Below are positions 6,213 to 11,562 of a stretch of 11,562 bases of DNA, piece by piece. Both the position numbers and the translations under genes were made by a program. How positions within the stretch are numbered: the first letter of the stretch is position 1; each line of letters begins with the position of its first letter. The DNA comes from Pseudomonadota bacterium (GTDB lineage: Bacteria > Pseudomonadota > Gammaproteobacteria > SZUA-229): positions 1-11,562 of the forward strand of contig DAOVJH010000016.1 in the NCBI GenBank assembly GCA_030673345.1, written 5' to 3'. The notes beneath the pieces are model-generated. The model was not told the DNA's origin. It saw only the letters and a program-made list of their open reading frames with translations, and ran no database searches.

Positions 6213-6614
6213 ATGCGAAGTATTAAGGCTATTGTTGCGGGCAGTTCATTTATTATCTTCGTAACCCTGTTATTGCAACTGGCCTATATCTTTGTCGCCG
6301 TCGGTTATAGCGCTCTGGCTAAAGATTACCCGTTGCTGAACGATATCGCCGGTTCTTTTCGATATATTCTCGGCATCCCGATCTTTGTTGCGACGATGTT
6401 TGCCGGCGGTTATATCACTGCAGTCATAGCGAATACGAAGATATGGCAGCATTGTTTAACCGTTGGTTTAATTACTGCAACGGGCATGATCTATCCCACG
6501 TTAGAAAATTCAGACCTGACGGTTACCGGTATCGTTATTTTTATACTTGCATTGCTGGCAACGGCGGCTGGCGGTCTGTACTGGAAAAAAGATAATATGC
6601 ATAAACCGGCTTAA
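6213..6614 (+). CDS. Small four-helix integral membrane protein, unknown function
   Basis: This 133-residue protein is mostly hydrophobic, with four predicted transmembrane segments at about 10-34, 51-73, 79-95 and 103-125 and a short basic C-terminus (WKKDNMHKPA). The second helix has a glycine-rich FAGGYITAVIA and the last a small-residue ATAAGG, as in helix-packing or small-transporter folds. No catalytic motif is visible and I do not recognise the family. It follows the four-cysteine gene by 20 nt with a weak ribosome-binding site, and is separated from the downstream lipoprotein gene by 69 nt. It belongs to the same plus-strand run as the hemerythrin. Confidence 0.65.
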   Translation: MRSIKAIVAGSSFIIFVTLLLQLAYIFVAVGYSALAKDYPLLNDIAGSFRYILGIPIFVATMFAGGYITAVIANTKIWQHCLTVGLITATGMIYPTLENSDLTVTGIVIFILALLATAAGGLYWKKDNMHKPA

Positions 6615-6683
6615 AAATGCAGGATCAACGATACAAAACGGTATAAATACACTTAATTAACTACAACGTAAAAGGAAATCAAA

Positions 6684-7118
6684 ATGAAAATTAAATATCT
6701 ATTAATAGTTTTACTGGGCGCAGCATTGGTAGCAGTGAGCGGTTGTCGTTCGGGTGCGGTATATAACGTACATGATCAGAATATTCAGACAAACATGTCA
6801 GTAGAAGAGGTTAAAAAAGAAATTATCGGAGCGGGCGCAGCACTGGGCTGGTCGATGAAAGCGAATACGCCAGGTAACATCGTAGCCACATTACATCTGA
6901 GAAGCCACATGGCGCAGGTCAATATTAAATATTCTGCAAATTCATATAGCATCACATATAAAGATAGTTCGAACCTTAATTACGAGTCTGCAGGCTCAGA
7001 GTATACGGACGACGACGGCAATCTCCAGATAAATGATAAGTCGACAATCCATAGTAATTACAATGGCTGGGTTCAGAACCTGGATAGACAGATAAAAGCA
7101 CGGTTGGGCATGATGTAA
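6684..7118 (+). CDS. Small outer-envelope lipoprotein, unknown function
   Basis: This 144-residue protein has a classic lipoprotein signal: basic MKIK, hydrophobic YLLIVLLGAALVAV, then lipobox VSGC with Cys21 as the acylated residue. The residue after the cysteine is Arg, not Asp, which in enteric bacteria would allow sorting to the outer membrane. The mature part (residues 28-144) is a mixed alpha/beta domain with MSVEEVKKEIIGAGAALGW (starting at 38) and YNGWVQNLDRQIKARL near the end; no known enzyme motif is seen. AAAAGGAAA lies just upstream of the ATG, a strong ribosome-binding site. A TATAAA at 6642-6647 might be a -10 for a separate promoter, but I see no good -35. A strong terminator follows at once. 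Confidence 0.75.
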   Translation: MKIKYLLIVLLGAALVAVSGCRSGAVYNVHDQNIQTNMSVEEVKKEIIGAGAALGWSMKANTPGNIVATLHLRSHMAQVNIKYSANSYSITYKDSSNLNYESAGSEYTDDDGNLQINDKSTIHSNYNGWVQNLDRQIKARLGMM

Positions 7119-7125
7119 CTATGCT

Positions 7126-7159
7126 GATAAATAAGGCCTCAGATGAGGCCTTATTTATC
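7126..7159 (+). terminator. Long perfect palindromic terminator
   Basis: Arms GATAAATAAGGCCTC (7126-7140) and GAGGCCTTATTTATC (7145-7159) pair perfectly over 15 bp around the loop AGAT. The GC core sits at the loop end and the descending arm is AT-rich, giving a run of mixed T and A rather than a pure T tail. It begins 7 nt after the lipoprotein stop. The near-symmetric A-rich and T-rich ends make bidirectional action possible. It separates the hemerythrin-lipoprotein run from the glycosyltransferase region. Confidence 0.88.
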
Positions 7160-7243
7160 TTTGGTATATCATCATTTGAGAAAAGGTCATACTCGAGACA
7201 TCGATTCGACGGCGTCGGATTGTCAGTGTTAAAAGGTGATCAC

Positions 7244-7285
7244 ATGGAACATGATGCAAACTTTATTATCAGAAAAACATCTTAG
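7244..7285 (+). CDS. Possible 13-codon upstream ORF, in frame with the glycosyltransferase
   Basis: ATG 7244 is preceded by AAAAGGTGATCAC, a better ribosome-binding site than that of the gene downstream. It opens MEHDANFIIRKTS and ends at TAG 7283-7285, which is in frame with the glycosyltransferase ATG at 7301. It is either a short leader peptide or the stump of a longer N-terminus cut by an amber codon. Nothing else supports expression. Confidence 0.3.
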   Translation: MEHDANFIIRKTS

Positions 7286-7300
7286 GCGTATGAAACATCT

Positions 7301-8119
7301 ATGGACCACCGATCAGACCAGCTGAATGAACCTTCGAAGGTTTCCAATGATCATGTTCACTCGAGCAAGCAAGGTGAATTTGCAGTTATCATACCTGCCT
7401 ATAATGAAGAAGCGACAATTCACGATGTCGCTAGCCGTGCACTGGCGTATACACCGCTGGTCATCGTAGTTGATGACGGCTCAACGGATCAGACTGTCGC
7501 GCACCTCGAAGATCTGCCTGTCACGCTGATCAAGAATGCGCTTAATAGCGGCAAGGCGGCCAGTCTCTGGAAGGGTATCCAGGCTGCCCGTCAACATGAT
7601 GTGCGATATATCATCTCGTTAGATGGAGATGGTCAGCATGCACCTGAAGACATCCCCAGGCTGCTTGCGATGTCAGAAGATAAACCTCAGCATATAATCA
7701 TCGGTGCTCGCCTTGCCGATAAATCGGTTATTCCTGCCAAGCGATATTATGCTAATCGCGTGGCAAACTTCTGGCTCGCCTGGGCTGCCGGTTATCCTAT
7801 ATCCGATAGCCAATCCGGTTTCCGTGTTTATCCCAGCGAGTTGTTCGATGGCCTGGAGATGCCGACAAGGAAACGCGATAGCTTTGTGTTCGAGAGTGAA
7901 ATATTGATCAAAGCCGCTCGGCGCGGCATCGAATGTACCGCTGTTGCAATACCGGCAGTCTATGCAGAAAATGCGCGTCCAAGTCACTTCCGTGGCGTTC
8001 GTGATATCACTCTGATAACACTGATGGTAGGGCGTTCTCTGATTACACGTGGGTTTTATCCGCTGGGACTGTATCGTTCCTGTATAAAACCGTACCTGTT
8101 CCCTCAGCATGACAAGTAG
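7301..8119 (+). CDS. GT2-family glycosyltransferase (dolichol-phosphate-mannose-synthase-like)
   Basis: This 272-residue protein is of the GT-A fold, family 2. A 26-residue polar N-terminus leads into EFAVIIPAYNEEATI (residues 26-40), then VVDDGSTD (56-63), a nucleotide-sugar-binding segment, and the metal-binding LDGDGQH (DxD at Asp108/Asp110). SQSGFRVYP (170-178) and SFVFESE (194-200) are in the acceptor/catalytic half. There are no obvious membrane helices, so it should act in the cytoplasm or as a peripheral membrane enzyme on a lipid-linked or pigment acceptor. It overlaps the next gene by 11 nt. Single GT2 proteins of this type occur in aryl polyene clusters, and the polyene genes follow in convergent orientation. 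Whether it belongs to that pathway is inference. The substrate cannot be read from the sequence. Confidence 0.88.
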   Translation: MDHRSDQLNEPSKVSNDHVHSSKQGEFAVIIPAYNEEATIHDVASRALAYTPLVIVVDDGSTDQTVAHLEDLPVTLIKNALNSGKAASLWKGIQAARQHDVRYIISLDGDGQHAPEDIPRLLAMSEDKPQHIIIGARLADKSVIPAKRYYANRVANFWLAWAAGYPISDSQSGFRVYPSELFDGLEMPTRKRDSFVFESEILIKAARRGIECTAVAIPAVYAENARPSHFRGVRDITLITLMVGRSLITRGFYPLGLYRSCIKPYLFPQHDK

Positions 8120-8762
8120 GAATCTTGATGGATTGCTGATGCTATCTGTATCCATCGTCCTTATCGTATTTTCTCTCGGTTTAACTTTTCTGTTCGTGTT
8201 TGTTTATATACTGTATATCGCGATCAAGGCCGACCATGATGAAGTTAAGGCAGGTCATATCGTTGCTCTTGGGAAAAAATTGATAGAAAACCAGCCTGAT
8301 AAAGATTACCGGTTACGCCTTAACCGGGCGCTCACTGTCGCTTCTCATAGAGCTGATGTGCAGATTTATATATTAGGCGGTATTACAGGTGAGTCGAGCT
8401 TGAGTGAGTCGCGAGCAGGGCAGCGTTACCTTGAAGAGAGCAGTATCCAGGCCAGGCATATCTATATCGAGGAGAAGTCACGCGATACGCTCGATAATAT
8501 GAAACAGCTGAAGAGCACTACGCTTATCAGCGAAAAACATATCGCACTGATCACCAATCGCTATCATCTCGCACGCGCGAGCATCATGGCTAAGGGTTTT
8601 GGTTTCGAGGTGGAACGGTGTGCGGCTGAGGATTCTTATTCAACGGGCATAATAGAAATATTCAGGCTGTTCGCTGAAACTTTTTTCCTGCACTGGTATC
8701 TCAGTGGGCGCAGTTTTTCCAGGCTTACCCGAAACCAGCGGATGTTAGCTCGTATACAATAA
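8109..8762 (+). CDS. DUF218/YdcF-like membrane protein
   Basis: This 217-residue protein has one long N-terminal hydrophobic anchor (about residues 9-38) and a soluble domain typical of the DUF218 family (YdcF, ElyC, SanA). Segments seen are IVALGKKL (51-58), QIYILGGITGESSLSESRAG (starting at 85), SRDTLDNMKQL (124-134) and ITNRYHLARASIMAKG (148-163). Relatives affect envelope integrity and cell wall carrier lipid metabolism; the biochemical reaction is not settled. The start ATG 8109 lies inside the last codons of the glycosyltransferase gene (11-nt overlap), so the two are co-transcribed and probably translationally coupled. It is the last plus-strand gene and converges on the FabG gene 33 nt away. 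Confidence 0.8.
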   Translation: MTSRNLDGLLMLSVSIVLIVFSLGLTFLFVFVYILYIAIKADHDEVKAGHIVALGKKLIENQPDKDYRLRLNRALTVASHRADVQIYILGGITGESSLSESRAGQRYLEESSIQARHIYIEEKSRDTLDNMKQLKSTTLISEKHIALITNRYHLARASIMAKGFGFEVERCAAEDSYSTGIIEIFRLFAETFFLHWYLSGRSFSRLTRNQRMLARIQ

Positions 8763-8795
8763 GAGTACTGTAATCAGCCCCGAGCTGAGATCGGC

Positions 8796-9515
8796 TTATG
8801 CCATACCACCGTTTATGTTGATGACCTGTCCTGTTATATAAGCTGATTCATCAGACGACAAAAAAGCGACCAGTGCTGCAACTTCATCCGGCGTGCCGGC
8901 GCGCTGCATCGGTACTACCTGTTTTATCGTGTTTTTATCGAATACACCTTCAGTCATAGCGCCTTCGATGATGCCAGGCGCAACGACATTTGTTGTGATG
9001 CCGCGTGACGACATCTCCAGTGACATCGATTTAGTTGCGCCGATCAATCCCGCTTTGGCGGCGGCGTAATTTGCCTGTCCCCGGTTACCCGTTATACCGG
9101 CTATCGAGGCGATATTGATGATGCGTCCCCAGCGTGTTCGTATCATAGGTAATAACAGCGGCTGGGTGACATTATAAAATCCATTCAGGTTTACATCGAT
9201 AACATCATGCCATTGTTCAGGGGTCATGCCGGCCATCACCGCATCATTATGCAGGCCGGCGTTGTTGATGAGGATCTGTATCGGTCCTTGTTCCAGTACC
9301 TTTTCCAGTGCTGACTGTGTAGCGGCCTGATCGCGGACATCGAACTGAATTGCTTCGGCACTGCCGCCTTGTTGCTGAATGGAACTGACGAGTTTTTCTG
9401 CCTGTTCGAGATTGCTGTTGGCGTGGACGTAAACGTGGATTCCTGCAGCGGACAGGGCTTTCGATATAGCGCCACCCAGGTCACCGCTGCCGCCGGTTAC
9501 TAATGCTCGCTTCAT
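8796..9515 (-). CDS. fabG: 3-oxoacyl-ACP reductase (FabG/ApeQ-like)
   Basis: This 239-residue classical short-chain dehydrogenase reduces 3-oxoacyl-ACP with NADPH. The Rossmann cofactor motif TGGSGDLG is at residues 7-14 and NNAG at 84-87. The catalytic tetrad Asn109-Ser137-Tyr150-Lys154 is intact, and the end VININGGMA is typical of FabG. The ATG overlaps the dehydratase stop by 4 nt (ATGA), so it is coupled to it. Position after ketosynthase, chain-length factor and dehydratase points to a dedicated polyene pathway reductase (ApeQ role), not housekeeping FabG, which would sit with fabD/acpP. It is the last gene of this operon inside the window. Confidence 0.93.
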   Translation of the reverse strand: MKRALVTGGSGDLGGAISKALSAAGIHVYVHANSNLEQAEKLVSSIQQQGGSAEAIQFDVRDQAATQSALEKVLEQGPIQILINNAGLHNDAVMAGMTPEQWHDVIDVNLNGFYNVTQPLLLPMIRTRWGRIINIASIAGITGNRGQANYAAAKAGLIGATKSMSLEMSSRGITTNVVAPGIIEGAMTEGVFDKNTIKQVVPMQRAGTPDEVAALVAFLSSDESAYITGQVININGGMA

Positions 9516-9961
9516 GGTGATATCTCTCCGTTGCTAAACTTTGCGACCACGGTGGCTCTGCCGCTGGCCAGTAGTTTTTTGTTGGCATGGACGGACATGG
9601 TGTAGATCATGTTGCCCGCTTCTGCGTAGATGCACTGTACGTTGATCTCCAGCTCATCTTCGATGTCAGAGCACCAGCCCTGTGCGAGCTGGACATCACG
9701 TAAGGCTACCAGGTAGCCTTCTTCCATCACAGCGCCTTTTTTTTCTGCGATAAGGCAGCCATGTATAGCCATTGCCTGGGCGCCGTATTCGAGCAGTGCC
9801 ACCATCGGCAAACCGCCACCGGAACGCAGTGGGTTATCTTTTTTATGGTGTGTAAGTGTTACGCAGGTGACGCTTTGTTTATCCCAGCTTCTCACAGTGT
9901 CCAGTAAACACATATCACCAGTGTGCGGGATAAGTTTGCTGATTTCATCGTGTCCTAACAT
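9512..9961 (-). CDS. ApeP-like 3-hydroxyacyl-ACP dehydratase (hotdog fold)
   Basis: This 149-residue single hotdog-domain protein opens with LIPHTGDMCLLDTV (residues 10-23), in which His13 is the likely catalytic histidine, and continues to LLEYGAQAMA (56-64), whose Glu58 replaces the FabZ-type acidic residue. This arrangement is typical of ApeP/PF22817-like dehydratases in aryl polyene and xanthomonadin-type clusters. It would dehydrate the 3-hydroxyacyl-ACP made by the adjacent reductase; because no enoyl reductase is visible, the double bonds would be kept, giving a polyene. It starts 21 nt after the chain-length factor gene and overlaps the reductase gene. Confidence 0.82.
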   Translation of the reverse strand: MLGHDEISKLIPHTGDMCLLDTVRSWDKQSVTCVTLTHHKKDNPLRSGGGLPMVALLEYGAQAMAIHGCLIAEKKGAVMEEGYLVALRDVQLAQGWCSDIEDELEINVQCIYAEAGNMIYTMSVHANKKLLASGRATVVAKFSNGEISP

Positions 9962-9982
9962 AACAATCTTCAGGTAGTCTCA

Positions 9983-10774
9983 TCAATGAGAGACGGAGAT
10001 CCGAAACTTTTCATCCCTCAGGTAGGGCATGATGACCTGCATACGCGCTCGCCTGACTAATGCTTCAACCAGTGGTAATCCGCTGCCTATCGGCAACGCT
10101 GTGCGCAGCGGTTCGAGAGAGACATTTCTGCAGTGACTCTCTTTTGCGTCTTTGTCAGCAGGCCCCTCTAATGTCAGGGTACCGAGCCCTTTGTATTCTG
10201 CTTCTTCACCAAGTCGCATCGCAATGGCCAGGGGATGCTCGAAGTGACGGCACCCATCGAGCGGCTGCGGGGCAGGGTAATCATAGGCTACAAATAAAAC
10301 CGTACCGCCATCGACTTCTACCTGGGTGACGGCTTCCAGTAAACCGCTCATGAAAGTGGCATCACCGGTCGATAAACTGGTGGACGCGCCCCTCATCAAT
10401 GAGGCGATAGACCAGTAACCGGACGGTGCATTATGGACTGAATTATGAAATATCGTGGGAGAGATAATCTTTTCGTCTTCGGCGAGTGCAGTGCACATCT
10501 TGTCGGTGATGCCGAGATCACCGTCGGAGGATGCGAATACTGTCGAAGTGGTCTGCAGATCATCATAGTCCCGTAATAGCCCCTGGATGCATTCGAGTGC
10601 AAGTTTGATGACCGGTGTCGTCCGCCGCCGCTCATTGGCAGGCAGCATCTCAGGTTTTAACGGTGGCATCGCCTGATAGTTCCAGTTACTCTGGCCGAGC
10701 AGGATAGAACGGGTGTCTGTCCTGTCTACCAGCCCGGGACCGATCACGGCGACATCATTTATAAAAACTGTCAT
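9983..10774 (-). CDS. Beta-ketoacyl synthase chain-length-factor-like protein (ApeC-like)
   Basis: This 263-residue protein resembles the short Ketoacyl-synt_2 family (PF13723) found next to ketosynthases in aryl polyene clusters. Recognisable parts are VAVIGPGL (8-15), LPANERRRTTPVIKLAL (44-60), ASSDGDLGI (81-89) and FHNSVHNAPSGYWSIA (109-124). The segment where an active ketosynthase has its nucleophilic cysteine has no TACSSS-type motif, so it should be catalytically inactive and form a heterodimer with the neighbouring ketosynthase, setting chain length. It starts 3 nt after the ketosynthase stop, consistent with stoichiometric co-expression. Confidence 0.82.
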   Translation of the reverse strand: MTVFINDVAVIGPGLVDRTDTRSILLGQSNWNYQAMPPLKPEMLPANERRRTTPVIKLALECIQGLLRDYDDLQTTSTVFASSDGDLGITDKMCTALAEDEKIISPTIFHNSVHNAPSGYWSIASLMRGASTSLSTGDATFMSGLLEAVTQVEVDGGTVLFVAYDYPAPQPLDGCRHFEHPLAIAMRLGEEAEYKGLGTLTLEGPADKDAKESHCRNVSLEPLRTALPIGSGLPLVEALVRRARMQVIMPYLRDEKFRISVSH

Positions 10775-10777
10775 ACC

Positions 10778-11562
10778 TTACCAACCAAAAATTAAACTGC
10801 AGTTATTGCCGCCAAAACCAAAATTATTATTCATCACATTTTCTACCGACTGTTTGCTGGTCTCTGCTAAAGGTTTTACCTCGAGGGTCTGGTCCCATGT
10901 CTGCATGTTCAGGTTACCCGGCAGGATGTTTTTCTCCAATGCCAGTATCGAGATGATGGCCTCCGTAATTCCGGCTGCACCGAGAGTGTGTCCGGTAAAC
11001 CCTTTGGTCGAGCTGCAGGTTACCTTATCACCAAAAACACGGAACAGACCACGGGCTTCTGCGAGATCATTGTTGCGTGTCGCAGTGCCATGCAGGTTGA
11101 TGTATTCGATATCATCGACATGTAAGCCTGCTCTGTAGATTGCATCTCTCATCGCTTTTACTGCGCCATCACCGTCAGGGTGCGGGGTCGACATATGATA
11201 AGCGTCACTTGATTCTCCGTAGCCCTTTAATTTGACTTTACCGTGGCCTGCTTCAGCCGGTTCCAGCAAGATAAATCCGCCGGCTTCGCCGATGTTTATG
11301 CCATCACGGTCGGTGTCAAAAGGGCGGCAGATATCGTTTGAGACCAGCTGTAGAGAGTTGAATCCATACAGTGTCGACATACACAGAGAATCGACGCCAC
11401 CGACTACCGCAGCGTCACACTGTCCTGTTGCTATATGCCGGTATGCAGCAGCAAAAACTTTTGCGCTCGACGAACAGGCTGTCGATATCGCATGACCGGG
11501 TCCGTGCAGATCAAGCGTGTGCTGTACGTAATCCTGCAGTGACGACATGTTGTGTGTATGCA
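10778..11562 (-). CDS. Beta-ketoacyl-ACP synthase, FabF/ApeO-like (N-terminal part beyond window)
   Basis: The reading frame stays open to the right edge, so the true start lies outside; the ATG at 11548 is internal, because it falls only 25 codons before the active-site cysteine, which in FabF is near residue 160. The Cys-His-His triad is complete: STACSSS (cysteine codon 11476-11474), NLHGTAT (His 11092-11090) and GFTGHTLGAAG (His 10990-10988). The C-terminus NNNFGFGGNNCSLIF is also typical. It performs decarboxylative Claisen condensation of acyl chains with malonyl-ACP. Context with a chain-length factor, ApeP-like dehydratase and FabG supports an aryl polyene-type ketosynthase, not housekeeping FabF. 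Confidence 0.92.
   Translation of the reverse strand, partial: HTHNMSSLQDYVQHTLDLHGPGHAISTACSSSAKVFAAAYRHIATGQCDAAVVGGVDSLCMSTLYGFNSLQLVSNDICRPFDTDRDGINIGEAGGFILLEPAEAGHGKVKLKGYGESSDAYHMSTPHPDGDGAVKAMRDAIYRAGLHVDDIEYINLHGTATRNNDLAEARGLFRVFGDKVTCSSTKGFTGHTLGAAGITEAIISILALEKNILPGNLNMQTWDQTLEVKPLAETSKQSVENVMNNNFGFGGNNCSLIFGW

Noticed and set aside
8776..8797. AGCC...GGCT hairpin between the convergent DUF218 and FabG genes
   Set aside because: The stem is interrupted by unpaired bases, has no T tract on either side and overlaps the FabG stop codon.
10713..11138. Plus-strand reading frame of 141 codons opposite the ketosynthase and chain-length factor
   Set aside because: Antisense shadow of two conserved genes, with low-complexity translation and no family resemblance.

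Overview
The window reads as a chromosomal segment of a denitrifying or nitrite-respiring proteobacterium, most likely a gammaproteobacterium. This is judged from the moderate GC, the heme d1 gene set and the aryl-polyene-type fatty acid genes; no rRNA or taxonomic marker is present. Most genes are tightly packed, often with 1-26 nt overlaps. No tRNA, rRNA, CRISPR or transposon is visible.

Region 1 (1-4802, minus strand) is a heme d1 biosynthesis operon read right to left: SUMT (nirE/cobA), cytochrome c55X (nirC), the periplasmic beta-propeller nirF, three siroheme decarboxylase genes of Lrp/AsnC fold (nirD, nirL and a fused nirG-nirH), and the start of the radical-SAM gene nirJ, cut by the left edge. 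Together they take uroporphyrinogen III via precorrin-2 and siroheme to didecarboxysiroheme and on toward heme d1, the cofactor of cytochrome cd1 nitrite reductase. The gene for that enzyme, nirS, is not in the window, and neither is nirN. The Lrp-like proteins are enzymes, not regulators.

Region 2 (4803-5170) is a 368-bp divergent control region with three FNR/Dnr-type palindromes: one perfect and two with one mismatch. The rightmost, with a perfect TATAAT 23 bp downstream, forms a convincing class-II FNR-type promoter for the plus-strand gene. The two left ones serve the nir operon, with less clear core-promoter spacing.

Region 3 (5171-7159, plus strand) starts with a membrane-anchored bacteriohemerythrin carrying all seven iron ligands. 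Then come three small envelope genes of unknown function: a four-cysteine protein, a four-helix membrane protein and a lipoprotein. A long palindromic terminator closes the region.

Region 4 (7244-11562) holds two blocks that meet tail to tail. On the plus strand are a GT2 glycosyltransferase, preceded by an in-frame 13-codon upstream ORF, and an overlapping DUF218/YdcF-like membrane protein. On the minus strand is an operon for a type II fatty-acid-like polyene pathway: a ketosynthase (5' end beyond the right edge), a chain-length-factor-like partner, an ApeP-like dehydratase and a FabG-type reductase. It resembles aryl polyene (xanthomonadin-like pigment) clusters. The best candidate for new biology is the hemerythrin with its small envelope genes, sharing an apparent anaerobic/NO-type control region with the heme d1 operon.
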